This document shows positions 33,927 through 43,569 of a DNA stretch of 64,000 nucleotides, piece by piece. The notes beneath the pieces were generated by a model. That model saw only the letters and a program-made list of their open reading frames with translations, ran no database searches and was not told the DNA's origin. Source of the stretch: Burkholderiaceae bacterium (GTDB taxonomy: Bacteria; Pseudomonadota; Gammaproteobacteria; Burkholderiales; Burkholderiaceae_C). The translations under genes were made by a program, and so were the position numbers. Where the stretch lies: the NCBI GenBank assembly GCA_913776825.1, contig CAJYPV010000008.1:1-64000 (forward strand). The letters are read 5' to 3'. Positions within the stretch are counted from its first letter, which is position 1, and each line of letters begins with the position of its first letter.

Positions 33927-36900
33927 TCACCCGCCCGCGTCGTAAACGATCTCAGCCGGCGCGAGCTTCTTCAACGCCTCATCGCTGGGCCAGAACTTGC
34001 CCGCGCCCCCCAGCCCCAGCTCGGCCACGGCGCCATCGCGCCGGATGGGAATGCGCAGTTCCAGTCCCTGGCTGATGACGCCCTGCTCGGTCTCGACCTG
34101 CTTGGCCGGCCAATGCTTGACCAGTTCCAGCACCGAAGCCGCCGGCAGATTCGGCGCCGTGCGCAGGAAGCGGCCGAAGCGCGCGCGCGCCGCAGGAAGA
34201 CCGAAGACCTGCTGGATGTTCATCCGGAGGCCGCCCGAGAACCGGTCGTTCTGCACCTTGCCGATGGCGATGATCAGCTCATCCTCCACCAGCAGTTCCT
34301 TGTGGAGGTTCAGCAGCTCATCATTGGCCACCGCCTCGATCGCATCGGTCTTGTCGTCCAGCTTGAAGATGCCGACCCGCCCGCGCTGCCCGTTGATGAC
34401 CCGCAGATCGCTGACGATGCCCGCCACCACCACCGGCTCGCGGCTGTCCTGCAGATCGACGATGCGACGCTTGACCATCTTGCGCAGCTCGGTCTCGCAT
34501 TGGTCGAACAGGTGACCGGACAGGTAGAAGCCGATCGCCGTCTTCTCCAGGCTCAGCCGCTCCTTGATGCCCCAGGGCTCGACCTGCACCAGATCCGGCT
34601 CGGCCGTCGACGATCCGTGGGTGTCGTCGAAGTCGAACAGGCCCCCCTGGTTGACGTTCTGCGCCAGGTTGTCCGCATAGGTGTAGCCCAGCGCCACGCT
34701 CGCCAGCAGTCGCGCACGGTCCGGCTCCAGCGCGTCGAAACCGCCCGCCTTGATCAGCGCTTCCACCACCCGCTTGTTGACCGCCTTGCGGTCCACCCGC
34801 GCGCAGAAGTCGAAGAAGCTCTTGAACGGACCGCCTTCATGGCGCGCCCGCACGATGGCTTCGATCGCGCCCTGCCCCGTGCCCTTGATGGCGCCGAGGC
34901 CGTAGTTGATCAGCTTGTTGTTGATCGGCTCGAAACGGTACACGCCCAGGTTCACATTGGGCGGCTGGAAGGCGATGCCGAACAGCTTGGCATCGTTGAG
35001 CAACACCTTGAGCTTGTCGGTGTCGTCCATTTCAATGGTCATGTTCGCGGCGAAGAACTCGGCCGTGAAATGCACCTTCAACCAGGCGGTGTGATACGCC
35101 AGCAGCGAGTACGCGGCCGCATGCGACTTGTTGAAGCCGTAGCCCGCGAACTTCTCCATCAGGTCGAAGACTTCGTCCGCCTTGGCCTCGCTGATGCCCT
35201 TCTGCGCCGCGCCCTCGCGGAAGATCAGCCGGTGCTTGGCCATCTCCTCGGGCTTCTTCTTGCCCATCGCGCGGCGCAGCATGTCCGCGCCTCCGAGGCT
35301 GTAGCCGCCCAGCACCTGGGCGGTCTGCATCACCTGCTCCTGATAGACCATGATCCCGTAGGTCTCGGAGAGCACCGGCTCGGTCAGCGGATGCGGATAC
35401 TCGACCACCTCCTTGCCGTGCTTGCGGGCCACGAAGGTCGGGATCAGGTCCATCGGACCCGGTCGGTACAGCGCGTTCAGCGCGATCAGGTCTTCCAGCC
35501 GGGAGGGCTTGGCCTCCTTCAGCATCTTCTGCATGCCGGTGGATTCAAACTGGAACACCGACTCGGTCAGGCCGTCGGAGAACAGTTTGTAGACCTTGGG
35601 ATCGGCCAGCGGAATCGTCTCGAAGGCGAAGTCCTTCTGCGCCGGATGGCGCGCGACGATGAAGTCCTTGGCCAGCTCCAGGATGGTCAGCGTGGCCAGA
35701 CCCAGGAAGTCGAACTTCACCAGGCCGATCGCCTCCACGTCGTCCTTGTCGTACTGGCTGACCGCCGAGGTCGACCCCGGCTGCTGGTACTGCGGGCAGA
35801 AGTCGGTGATCTTGCCCGGCGCGATCAGCACGCCGCCGGCATGCATGCCGATGTTGCGCACCATGCCCTCGACCCGGGTGGCGAGCTTCAGCAGCTCGGC
35901 GATTTCTTCGTCGGCCTTCTCGCGCTCTTCCAGCTCCGGCGCTTCCTTGCGGGCGTAGATGATGCCGCCGTCCGGATCGGCCGGCACCGGTGCCAGCGTC
36001 ACCGTCTTGCCGGGCGGCGCAGGAATCAGCTTGGCGATCGAGTCGACCTGGCCGAAGCCCATGCCCAGCACCCGGCCGATGTCGCGCAGCGCTGCCTTGG
36101 CGGCCATGGTGCCGAAGGTGGCGATCTGGCTCACCGCCGGACGGCCGTACTTGTCCTTCACATATTCGATGACCCGGTCCCGATTGCCCTGGCAGAAGTC
36201 GATGTCGAAGTCAGGCATCGACACCCGTTCCGGGTTCAGGAAACGCTCGAACAGCAGGTTGTATTGCAGCGGGTCCAGGTCGGTGATCAGCAGCACATAA
36301 GCGACCAGCGAGCCCGCGCCCGAGCCCCGTCCCGGGCCGACCGGACAGCCGTTGTTCTTCGCCCAGCGGATGAAGTCACCCACGATGAGGAAGTAGCCCG
36401 GGAAGCCCATCTTGATGATGGTCTCCAGCTCGAATTCGAGCCGCTCGACATAACGCGGCCGCACCGCATCGCGCTTGGCCTCGTCCGGAAACAGCAGGCG
36501 CAGCCGGTCTTCCAGGCCCTCGTAGGACAACTGGCGGAAGTACTGCTCCATCGGCAGCGGCGTGCCGTCGGCCTGGATGGGCGTCGGGAAGTTAGGCAGC
36601 TGCGGCTTGCCCAGCACCAGCGTCAGGCTGCAGCGCCGGGCGATCTCGACCGTGTTGGCAATCGCGCTGGGGATGTCGGCGAACAGCCGCTCCATCTCCG
36701 CCTGGGTCTTGAAATGCTGGCTCGGCAGGAAGCGCTTGATGCGCTTGGGATTGGCCAGCGTCTCGCCATCGGCCACGCAGACGCGCGCCTCATGCGCTTC
36801 GAAATCCTCTTCCTCCAGGAATTGGATCGGATGCGTCGCCACCACCGGCAGCCCCGCCTTGGCCGCCAGCGGCACCAGCTGGCGCACCAGCGCTTCCTGG

Positions 36901-37421
36901 CCCGGCAGGCCGGCGCGCTGCAGCTCGATGTAGAAGCGGTTGGGGAAGATGGCCGACAGCCGCCGCGCCCAGTCCAGCGCCCTGGCCGGATCACCCGCCA
37001 CCAGCGCCTGGCCGATCGGGCCGAACTGCATGCCGCCCAGGCAGATCAGGCCCTCGTTGAGCTCCTGCATCCATTCCATCTTCAGCAGCGCCTGATTGCG
37101 CTGCACGTTCTGGATCCAGCCGCGCGAGAGCAGCTCGCTCAGGTTCAGATAGCCCTGGGTGCTCTGCACCAGCAGCAGCACCCGGCTGGGCGGCTTGTCG
37201 CTGCTGTCGGGCTCGACCCAGACCTCGGCCCCCAGGATCGGCTTCACGCCCTTCTTGCGGCAGGCGTTGTAGAACTTCACTCCGCCGAACATGTTGGCCA
37301 GATCGGTCAGGCCCAGGGCCACCTGGCCGTCCTTGGCGGCCGCCTTGGCGGCGTCGTCGATGCGCAGGGTGCCGTCGACGACAGAAAACTCGGTATGAAT
37401 GCGGAGATGAACGAAAGCCAT
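33927..37421 (-). CDS. dnaE: DNA polymerase III subunit alpha
   Basis: 1164 residues, the usual length. The frame is open further upstream, but MAFVHLRIHTEFSVVDGTLR is the conserved start, with the PHP-domain HxxxH. The catalytic palm has 'MPDFDIDFCQGNRDRVIEYV' with the metal-binding aspartates. 'YQEQVMQTAQVLGGYSLGGA' and 'GYGFNKSHAAAYSLLAYHTA' are standard DnaE1 motifs, and an OB-fold region ('EPVVVAGIVSDLRV') lies near the C-terminus. It is the replicative polymerase of the holoenzyme. It is transcribed toward the palindromic repeats, which may provide its 3' end. Confidence 0.98.
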   Translation of the reverse strand: MAFVHLRIHTEFSVVDGTLRIDDAAKAAAKDGQVALGLTDLANMFGGVKFYNACRKKGVKPILGAEVWVEPDSSDKPPSRVLLLVQSTQGYLNLSELLSRGWIQNVQRNQALLKMEWMQELNEGLICLGGMQFGPIGQALVAGDPARALDWARRLSAIFPNRFYIELQRAGLPGQEALVRQLVPLAAKAGLPVVATHPIQFLEEEDFEAHEARVCVADGETLANPKRIKRFLPSQHFKTQAEMERLFADIPSAIANTVEIARRCSLTLVLGKPQLPNFPTPIQADGTPLPMEQYFRQLSYEGLEDRLRLLFPDEAKRDAVRPRYVERLEFELETIIKMGFPGYFLIVGDFIRWAKNNGCPVGPGRGSGAGSLVAYVLLITDLDPLQYNLLFERFLNPERVSMPDFDIDFCQGNRDRVIEYVKDKYGRPAVSQIATFGTMAAKAALRDIGRVLGMGFGQVDSIAKLIPAPPGKTVTLAPVPADPDGGIIYARKEAPELEEREKADEEIAELLKLATRVEGMVRNIGMHAGGVLIAPGKITDFCPQYQQPGSTSAVSQYDKDDVEAIGLVKFDFLGLATLTILELAKDFIVARHPAQKDFAFETIPLADPKVYKLFSDGLTESVFQFESTGMQKMLKEAKPSRLEDLIALNALYRPGPMDLIPTFVARKHGKEVVEYPHPLTEPVLSETYGIMVYQEQVMQTAQVLGGYSLGGADMLRRAMGKKKPEEMAKHRLIFREGAAQKGISEAKADEVFDLMEKFAGYGFNKSHAAAYSLLAYHTAWLKVHFTAEFFAANMTIEMDDTDKLKVLLNDAKLFGIAFQPPNVNLGVYRFEPINNKLINYGLGAIKGTGQGAIEAIVRARHEGGPFKSFFDFCARVDRKAVNKRVVEALIKAGGFDALEPDRARLLASVALGYTYADNLAQNVNQGGLFDFDDTHGSSTAEPDLVQVEPWGIKERLSLEKTAIGFYLSGHLFDQCETELRKMVKRRIVDLQDSREPVVVAGIVSDLRVINGQRGRVGIFKLDDKTDAIEAVANDELLNLHKELLVEDELIIAIGKVQNDRFSGGLRMNIQQVFGLPAARARFGRFLRTAPNLPAASVLELVKHWPAKQVETEQGVISQGLELRIPIRRDGAVAELGLGGAGKFWPSDEALKKLAPAEIVYDAGG

Positions 37422-37539
37422 CCCGGGATTGTAGGGAGTCACCCGGGGCCGGCCGGCCATACCCGGCGACACCGATGCCGTTTCGGGCGCCCACCGGACG
37501 CTATGCTGCGGACCCATCGAACACTCCCGGAGCGGATGG

Positions 37540-38715
37540 ATGAAGCCCTTGTCGTCGTTGCCGTCGTTGCCGTCGTTGCCGTCGTTGTTGCCGTCAACGT
37601 CATCCCAGCGGTCATCCGCCCGCGCCTCGTCGCACGCAGGCCGCCCGGCGTCGCGGCTGTTCACGTGGACGTCCTCCCTGCTGGCCCTCGCGCTGACCGC
37701 CCCGCTGCTGGCCCACGCCGCCGATGGCGCCGCCACCGCGCCGACCGCCCCCGCCGCCGCGCCCGCCAAGGCCAGCCGCGCCGCCGCTGCCCGGCCCGCC
37801 GCCAGCGCCGCGCCCGCCCGGCAGCCGCCGACGAGCGCAGACATCATCGCCACCGCGCCCGCCAGCGCCTGGCGCGATGTCGCCCCCGAGAACCTGCTGT
37901 GGATGAAGCTGCCGCAGGGCGAGGTCTTCATCGAGCTGGCCCCTCGATTCGCACCGCGCCATGTGGACAACATCCGCGCGCTGGCCCGTGGCGGCTATTT
38001 CGATGGCCTGGCCATCCTGCGCGTCCAGGACAACTACGTGACCCAGTGGGGCGACCCCAAGGCCGATGACGAGGACACCGGCCTGAAGGGGCAGGGCAAA
38101 CCCTTCCCGGCCGGCGCGGCGACGCATCTGCCGGCCGAGTTCTCCATTCCGCTCAAGGGCCTGCCGCTGACCGTGCTGCCGGACACCGACGGCTGGGCGC
38201 CGCGCGCCGGCCATGTGGACGGCTTCCCCGTCGCCGCCGACCCCAAGACCGGCCGCGCCTGGCTGGCCCATTGCTATGCCACCGTGGGCGCAGGTCGCGG
38301 CAACGCGGTGGACTCCAGCACCGGCGCCGAGCTCTATGCCGTCATCGGCCATGCGCCGCGCGGGCTGGACCTGAACATCACCGTGGTCGGCCGCGTGCTC
38401 AAGGGCATGGAATTCCTCGCCGCACTGCCGCGTGGCGGCGCCCGCATGGGCTTCTACGACAAGCCGGAGCAGCGCGTCGTGATCGAGCAGGTCGCCCTGG
38501 CCGCAGCGCTGCCGCCCGACCAGCGCCCCGCCCTGCAGGTGCTGCGCACCGACACCGCCACCTGGCAGGAACTGCTGGAAGCCCGCCGCCATCGTGGCGG
38601 CTGGTTCGTGCACAGCCCGGAGCACACCGAGATCTGCAGCGCCAGCGCGCCGATGCGGATCAAGCCGACCGATGTGAAGCTGGAGCGCACGCCCTCGCCG
38701 GCACAGCGGCAGTGA
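37540..38715 (+). CDS. exported cyclophilin-type peptidyl-prolyl isomerase
   Basis: 391 residues. The N-terminal 60 residues hold a low-complexity Ser/Leu/Pro lead and a hydrophobic signal ('[20 protein letters not shown]'). A 40-residue Ala/Pro linker follows. The cyclophilin fold begins near '[20 protein letters not shown]' with '[20 protein letters not shown]', 'NYVTQWGDP' and '[18 protein letters not shown]'. A long insertion (about 175-235) separates the usual strands, as in other large periplasmic cyclophilins, which catalyse proline isomerisation of exported proteins. It is divergent from dnaE with a gap of about 118 bp. Confidence 0.82.
   Translation: MKPLSSLPSLPSLPSLLPSTSSQRSSARASSHAGRPASRLFTWTSSLLALALTAPLLAHAADGAATAPTAPAAAPAKASRAAAARPAASAAPARQPPTSADIIATAPASAWRDVAPENLLWMKLPQGEVFIELAPRFAPRHVDNIRALARGGYFDGLAILRVQDNYVTQWGDPKADDEDTGLKGQGKPFPAGAATHLPAEFSIPLKGLPLTVLPDTDGWAPRAGHVDGFPVAADPKTGRAWLAHCYATVGAGRGNAVDSSTGAELYAVIGHAPRGLDLNITVVGRVLKGMEFLAALPRGGARMGFYDKPEQRVVIEQVALAAALPPDQRPALQVLRTDTATWQELLEARRHRGGWFVHSPEHTEICSASAPMRIKPTDVKLERTPSPAQRQ
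37554..37595. repeat. 9-nt tandem repeat in the cyclophilin signal region
   Basis: Three perfect copies of GTCGTTGCC at 37554-37580, then a degenerate continuation, encode a SLP-SLP-SLP run just after the start codon. Unit changes keep the reading frame and would only alter the length of the N-terminal lead. Placed within the first 20 codons, it could also be a wrongly assigned start, with translation beginning further in. Confidence 0.8.
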
Positions 38716-38901
38716 CGACCCGGGCGGTGGGGCCGATCCCGGCTTCACCGCGCGCTCAATGGCGCCGAACGGCTGCGGGGGGCGCCCTACAATCCGCGGT
38801 TTTCCGATGCGCACGAGCCGCCTCGGCGGCCCGACCGCCCGGCCCGTCGTGCGCTTGCTGCGCTTCCTGCGTGACTGGCATTTTTTCGTCGTGATCCCGT
38901 C

Positions 38902-39711
38902 GTGAATCCCTCCCGACCCGCCATCCTCAACATCTCCTGCTACCTGTTCGTCGCCATCGAGGCGCCGCACAGCCTGCGCGACCTGCTCCACACCCGCGCC
39001 CAGGCGCTGGGCCTCAAGGGCACGGTGCTGATCGCGGAGGAAGGCATCAACCTGTTCCTGGCCGGTGCCGAGCAGGACGTCAAGGCCTGGGTCGAGGCGC
39101 TGCGTGAGGATCCCCGTTTCGCCGCCCTCGCGCCGAAGGAAAGCTGGAGCGAGAGCGTCCCGTTCCGCAAGCTGCTGGTGAAGGTCAAGCCGGAGATCAT
39201 CCGGATGAACCACCCCACCATCCGCCCGGATCAGGCGCCCCGCGCGCCCGCCCTGCCCGCCGCCACGCTCAAGCGCTGGCTCGACCAGGGCCATGACGAC
39301 GACGGCCGCCCGGTCGTGACGCTGGACACCCGCAATGCGTTTGAAGTCGATGTCGGCGCCTTCGACGGCGCGATCGACTGGCGCATCACCAAGTTCAGCG
39401 AATTCCCGGATGCCGTGCGCGCCCACCGCGAGGAACTGGCCGGCAAGACCATCGTCAGCTACTGCACCGGCGGCATCCGCTGCGAGAAGGCCGCGCTTTA
39501 CCTGGCCCAGCAAGACCTCGATGCGCCGGTCTATCAGCTGGAAGGCGGCATCCTGAAGTACTTCGAGGAAGTCGGCGGCGCCCACTATCACGGCGACTGT
39601 TTCGTGTTCGACGAGCGCCGTGCGGTTGATCCCGCGCTGGCGCCCGCCCCGATCGACGGCGCGGTCGACGCGCTGGGGCTGGCCGCCGCGCTGGCGCCCA
39701 AGGCGGCCTGA
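38902..39711 (+). CDS. trhO: tRNA uridine(34) hydroxylase (rhodanese family)
   Basis: 269 residues from a GTG. The N-terminal acylphosphatase-like domain ('[20 protein letters not shown]', '[17 protein letters not shown]') is followed by a rhodanese domain with the catalytic loop '[16 protein letters not shown]'. '[20 protein letters not shown]' and '[16 protein letters not shown]' are diagnostic of the YceA/TrhO group. TrhO hydroxylates U34 of certain tRNAs toward 5-oxyacetyl or methoxy-uridine. The upstream 185-bp gap holds a TACAAT hexamer at 38788 and an 8-bp inverted repeat (38809-38816 with 38847-38854). Confidence 0.95.
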   Translation: MNPSRPAILNISCYLFVAIEAPHSLRDLLHTRAQALGLKGTVLIAEEGINLFLAGAEQDVKAWVEALREDPRFAALAPKESWSESVPFRKLLVKVKPEIIRMNHPTIRPDQAPRAPALPAATLKRWLDQGHDDDGRPVVTLDTRNAFEVDVGAFDGAIDWRITKFSEFPDAVRAHREELAGKTIVSYCTGGIRCEKAALYLAQQDLDAPVYQLEGGILKYFEEVGGAHYHGDCFVFDERRAVDPALAPAPIDGAVDALGLAAALAPKAA

Positions 39712-39745
39712 GTGCCGATCCGCAGCCGGGCGAGGCCGCAACCCC

Positions 39746-40747
39746 GTGCGTGACCATCTTCTGATCGACCGCCCCACCGTCGGCGCGCGGCTGATGAAGC
39801 TGCTCGGCTTCGCGGTGCTGGCCTCCGCGATCCTGGCCATGGCCTTCCGCGCGCCGGACCGCTCGCTCGAAAGCCTGGTCGCGCGCTGGGGTGCGCCGCC
39901 GTCCGACTTCATCGAACTCCCGCTGCCCGACGGCCGGGTGCAACTGGTCCATCTGCGCGATCAAGGTCCCAAGACCGACACCGTCCCGCTGGTCCTGCTG
40001 CACGGCACCGCCGCGAGCCTGCACACCTGGGAAGGCTGGGTCAAGACGCTCAGCGCCGAACGGCGGGTCATCACGCTGGACCTGCCCGGCTTCGGCCTGA
40101 CCGGCCCGGCCGTCACCGGCGATTACAGCGATGAGCGCTATGTCGAGCTCCTCCACACCCTGCTGAATCACCTGGCGCTGCGCCATGTGGTGCTGGGCGG
40201 CAACTCGATGGGCGGCGGCATCGCCTGGCAGTACGCCGCGCGGTATCCCGAGGCGGTGCGGGCGCTGATTTTGGTCGATGCCGCCGGGCTGGACCTGCCC
40301 AGCGTGTCGGTGCCAGCCGGCTTCCAGTTGCCGCGCTGGCCGCTGCTGCACTCGCTGGCCGGCGTCTTCCTGCCCCGGCCGCTGGTGGACCGCGGCGTGC
40401 GGGAGGTCTATGGCGATCCCGCCAAGGTCAGCGCCGCGCTGGTGGACCGCTACTTCGAGCTCACCCTGCGCGAAGGCAACCGCGAAGCGCTGGCGCAGCG
40501 GCTGTCGCAGCGCACGCCGGGTCGGCATGTCGACTGGCTGCCCGGGATCCAGGCGCCGACGCTGATCCTGTGGGGCGATCAGGACCGCCTGATCCCGCCC
40601 GCGGCCGCCGAGATCTTCCATCAGCAACTGCCGCACAGCCAGGTGCAACGGTTCCCGGCGCTGGGCCATGTGCCGCAGGAAGAGGACCCCGTGTCCACCG
40701 TCGCGGCGGTCCAGGCGTTTCTGAACTCTCCTCTCTATAACCCTTAG
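39746..40747 (+). CDS. alpha/beta hydrolase with N-terminal membrane anchor
   Basis: 333 residues from a GTG at 39746 (GAGG upstream); an ATG at 39794 is an alternative that removes 16 residues. A hydrophobic segment ('LLGFAVLASAILAMAF') suggests a membrane anchor. The fold landmarks are 'PLVLLHGTAASLHTWEGW' (oxyanion HG), the nucleophile elbow 'LGGNSMGGGIAW' (G-N-S-M-G), the acid in 'LILWGDQDRLIPP' and the catalytic His in 'ALGHVPQEEDP'. It is therefore a probable active Ser-Asp-His esterase or C-C hydrolase of unknown substrate. It follows trhO by 34 bp and may share its transcript. Confidence 0.88.
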   Translation: MRDHLLIDRPTVGARLMKLLGFAVLASAILAMAFRAPDRSLESLVARWGAPPSDFIELPLPDGRVQLVHLRDQGPKTDTVPLVLLHGTAASLHTWEGWVKTLSAERRVITLDLPGFGLTGPAVTGDYSDERYVELLHTLLNHLALRHVVLGGNSMGGGIAWQYAARYPEAVRALILVDAAGLDLPSVSVPAGFQLPRWPLLHSLAGVFLPRPLVDRGVREVYGDPAKVSAALVDRYFELTLREGNREALAQRLSQRTPGRHVDWLPGIQAPTLILWGDQDRLIPPAAAEIFHQQLPHSQVQRFPALGHVPQEEDPVSTVAAVQAFLNSPLYNP

Positions 40748-40844
40748 GCCGCCACGCTTGCGGCATTGCAACAATCCAGCGTCGGATCTCACCGGATCCA
40801 CATCCCCTACGAATCCTGCCAACCCCAAGGAACAAGGAGTCTTC

Positions 40845-41639
40845 ATGCAACGACGTCAACTGATCGCCCGCGCTGCCCTGACGGTCTGCGCCCTGCTGGC
40901 CACCGCCGGCGCGCATGCCCAATCGCCCGATTGGAAGAAGATCCGCATCGGCGTCGAAGGCGCCTACCCGCCCTTCTCCGAAGTGGGCGCCGACGGCAAG
41001 CTCAAGGGCTTCGAGATCGACCTCGCCAATGCCCTGTGCGCCGAAATGAAGGCCGAGTGCACCCTGGTGCAACAGGACTTCGACGGCCTGATCCCGGCGC
41101 TGCAGTCGCGCAAGATCGACGCGATCATTGCCTCGATGTCCATCACCGACGAGCGTCAGAAGGTGATCGCGTTCTCGTCGCCCTACTACACCGTGCCGGC
41201 CCGCTTCTCGGCCAAGTCCGGTGCCAAGTTCGACTTCAGCCCGGCCGGCCTGAAGGGCAAGAAGATCGGCGTGCAGCGCGCCACCATCCATGAGAAGTTT
41301 GTCGACGCCACCTTCAAGCAAAGCGAGATCGTGCGCTACGCCACCCAGGACCAGGCCTTCCTGGACCTGAAGTCGGGCCGCGTGGACCTGACGCTGTCGG
41401 ACATGGTCGCCGCCGACCTGGGCTTCCTGAAGACGCCCGCGGGCAAGGGCTTCGAGCTGGTGGGCCCGGAGTACAACGATCCGAAGTATTTCGGCGTCGG
41501 TGTGGGCGTGGGCCTGCGCAAGGCTGACGACAAGACGCTGGCCAAGAAGTTCAACGACGCGATCGCGGCGGTGAAGGCCAACGGCACGTTCAAGAAGCTC
41601 AACGACAAGTACTTCCAGTACGACATCTCTGTGAAGTAA
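40845..41639 (+). CDS. basic-amino-acid ABC transporter substrate-binding protein
   Basis: 264 residues; AAGGAG precedes the ATG. A signal peptide ('LIARAALTVCALLATAGAHA') is followed by 'KIRIGVEGAYPPFSEVGADG' and 'GFEIDLANALCAEMKAECTL', the family-3 binding-protein signature. 'AIIASMSITDERQKVIAFSS' contains the ligand-contact MSIT segment seen in HisJ/ArgT-like lysine-arginine-ornithine-histidine binders. It delivers an amino acid to the permease pair encoded downstream. A block of hairpin repeats separates it from those genes, so it is probably expressed more strongly than they are. Confidence 0.92.
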   Translation: MQRRQLIARAALTVCALLATAGAHAQSPDWKKIRIGVEGAYPPFSEVGADGKLKGFEIDLANALCAEMKAECTLVQQDFDGLIPALQSRKIDAIIASMSITDERQKVIAFSSPYYTVPARFSAKSGAKFDFSPAGLKGKKIGVQRATIHEKFVDATFKQSEIVRYATQDQAFLDLKSGRVDLTLSDMVAADLGFLKTPAGKGFELVGPEYNDPKYFGVGVGVGLRKADDKTLAKKFNDAIAAVKANGTFKKLNDKYFQYDISVK

Positions 41640-41656
41640 GGCTCCCCCCCTACCGG

Positions 41657-41876
41657 CTGCGCCGGCCCCCTCAAGGGGGCGAGACCGATGGACCGGCGGA
41701 GCCGGTCCATGGTCTCCGTTGGACTTGTCGCTGCGCTCCGTTTCGGTCTTGGCGTGTTGAGGCGATGGCTTCCCGCGTGCCGACTGCGCCGGGCCGCTGA
41801 AGGGGCGACACCGATGGGCCGGCGGAGCCGGTCCATGGTCTCTGTTGGACTTGTCGCTGCGCTCCGGTTTGTTCTT
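41657..41876. repeat. two ~93-bp REP-like direct repeats with hairpins, between binding-protein and permease genes
   Basis: Copy 1 (41657-41750) and copy 2 (41784-41876) are about 85-90% alike by eye. Each contains the palindrome CCGGCGGAGCCGG, extended to GGACCGGC/GCCGGTCC in copy 1 (41690-41708). Copy 1 also has a CCCCCTCAAGGGGG hairpin near 41666-41679. They fill the 289-bp gap between the periplasmic-protein stop and the first permease gene. REP elements are classically found at this site in the hisJ-hisQ operon of enterobacteria, where they stabilise the upstream mRNA. Confidence 0.85.
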
Positions 41877-41928
41877 GCCAATTCCGCATGGTTCGGGGCT
41901 GCGGTGGCAGCCATTTTTAGGTCGTTCA

Positions 41929-42618
41929 ATGAACCTTCACGGATTCCTGCCCAGCCTGCTGCAGGGCGCGCTGTTGACGCTGGCGGTGGCGCTCAGCTCG
42001 ATGGCCCTGGCCATGGTGCTCGGCCTGATAGGCGCCATGGCCAAACTCTCCGCCTGGCGCGCCGCCCGGTGGATCGCAACCATCTACACCACGCTGATCC
42101 GCGGCGTGCCCGATCTGGTGCTGATGCTGCTGATCTTCTTCGGCGGTCAGGTCGCCGTGAATGCGATCGCGGAATCCCTCGGCGCCGAACCGATCGACGT
42201 GAATCCCTTCATCGCCGGCGTGATCACCATCGGCTTCATCTTCGGCGCCTACCTCACCGAAGCCTTCCGCGGCGCCTTCCTCGCCGTGCCGCCCGGCCAG
42301 CGCGAAGCCGGCCTCGCCTACGGCATGAGCGCCCGACAAATCGCCTGGCGCATCACCTTCCCCCAAATGTTCCGCCATGCCCTGCCCGGACTCTCCAACA
42401 ACTGGCTGGTGCTGATCAAAAGCACCGCCATCGTGTCGGTCATCGGCCTGCATGACCTGATGACCCGCGGCGCCCAGGCCGCCGGCGCCACCCGCGAACC
42501 CTTCATCTTCTACCTCGCCGTCGCGCTCATCTACCTCGGCTTCACCACCGTCTCCGAGCTGCTCGTCGATCAACTCCAACGCCGCCTCTCCGTGGGCGTG
42601 CGCCGCCACTCGCTGTGA
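41929..42618 (+). CDS. basic-amino-acid ABC transporter permease (HisQ-like)
   Basis: 229 residues starting MNLHGFLPSLLQGALLTLAV; the frame runs back into the repeat block but that part is not protein-like. It has about five membrane helices and the permease EAA loop 'AYLTEAFRGAFLAVPPGQRE AG' before 'MFRHALPGLSNNWLVLIKST'. HisQ/HisM-type subunits form the heterodimeric channel that meets the ATPase HisP. 'RGVPDLVLMLLIFFGGQ' is typical of the HisQ branch. It has a weak Shine-Dalgarno, consistent with lower expression than the binding protein. HisM follows after 121 bp. Confidence 0.92.
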   Translation: MNLHGFLPSLLQGALLTLAVALSSMALAMVLGLIGAMAKLSAWRAARWIATIYTTLIRGVPDLVLMLLIFFGGQVAVNAIAESLGAEPIDVNPFIAGVITIGFIFGAYLTEAFRGAFLAVPPGQREAGLAYGMSARQIAWRITFPQMFRHALPGLSNNWLVLIKSTAIVSVIGLHDLMTRGAQAAGATREPFIFYLAVALIYLGFTTVSELLVDQLQRRLSVGVRRHSL

Positions 42619-42739
42619 AGCCGATGTCTGCCCGTTGCCCGCGCTGCCCGCGCTCATCGCATTCATCGGCCCGGTCGGCCTCGTCCGCTCTGTCGGCCCA
42701 GATGACCGTCTCGTCCACCCCGTCTCGCCTGCCCACGCC

Positions 42740-43426
42740 ATGAATCTGGACGCCATCGTCGAGAACTTCCCGCGCTACCTCGAGGGCGCGCAGACCACCG
42801 TCGAGCTGCTGCTGATTTCGCTGCTGATCGGCCTGACCCTGGCCATCCCGCTGGCGGTGCTGCGCACGCTGCCGATCAAGTGGCTGTCCCGCACGATCTG
42901 GGTCTACACCTATGTCTTCCGCGGCACGCCAATGCTGGTGCAGCTGTTCCTGATCTATTACGGCCTCGGCCAGTTCGAGTGGATGCAGCAAAGCGCGCTC
43001 TGGCCGCTGTTCAGCTCGGCCTGGTTCTGCGCCTGCCTGACCTTCGTGCTGAACACCTGCGCTTACACCACCGAGATCATCGCCGGCTCGATCCGCGCGC
43101 TCCCCTATGGCGAGATCGAGGCCGCGAAGTCCCTCGGCATGAGCCGCTGGGTGATGCTGCGCCGCATCGTGCTGCCCGCCGCGTTGCGCCGCGCGCTGCC
43201 GGCCTACAGCAATGAAGCGATCTTCATGCTGCACGGCACCTCGCTGGCCAGCGTGGTGACGCTGATGGACCTGACCGGCGTGGCCCGCGGCATCAACTCG
43301 ACCTACTACATTCCCTTCGAGGCCTTCATCACCGCCGCGCTGTTCTATTTCCTGCTGACGCTGATCCTGGTCGGTCTGTTCCACAAGGCCGAAGCCCGGT
43401 GGCTCAAGCCCCTGATGCCTCGTTGA
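42740..43426 (+). CDS. basic-amino-acid ABC transporter permease (HisM-like)
   Basis: 228 residues starting MNLDAIVENFPRYLEGAQTT. 'FRGTPMLVQLFLIYYGLGQF' and the EAA loop 'TTEIIAGSIRALPYGEIEAA' followed by 'RRIVLPAALRRALPAYSNEA' are HisM hallmarks. It is the second half of the permease heterodimer with the preceding gene. The 117 bp after it contain only degenerate GCTGATGC-type repeats before the next gene. Confidence 0.92.
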   Translation: MNLDAIVENFPRYLEGAQTTVELLLISLLIGLTLAIPLAVLRTLPIKWLSRTIWVYTYVFRGTPMLVQLFLIYYGLGQFEWMQQSALWPLFSSAWFCACLTFVLNTCAYTTEIIAGSIRALPYGEIEAAKSLGMSRWVMLRRIVLPAALRRALPAYSNEAIFMLHGTSLASVVTLMDLTGVARGINSTYYIPFEAFITAALFYFLLTLILVGLFHKAEARWLKPLMPR

Positions 43427-43569
43427 AGCCTCGTTGATGCGCTGCTGATGCGCTGCTGACGCTCTGATGGCTCGTTGCTGTTTCGTGCGGCCTCGCGGCT
43501 GCTTCGCCAACGCGCCGAGCCGGCGCCGCGTCGCAGCGCCCGATGCCCTCCCCTGACGGATTCCTGATC

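Noticed and set aside
33786..38069. A 1427-codon plus-strand frame opposite dnaE
   Set aside because: Antisense shadow of dnaE with biased composition and no recognisable fold; it also runs through the palindromic repeats.
41640..41928. N-terminal extension of the HisQ-like permease through the repeat block
   Set aside because: The added residues derive from the repeats and do not resemble a permease; MNLHGFL is the normal family start.
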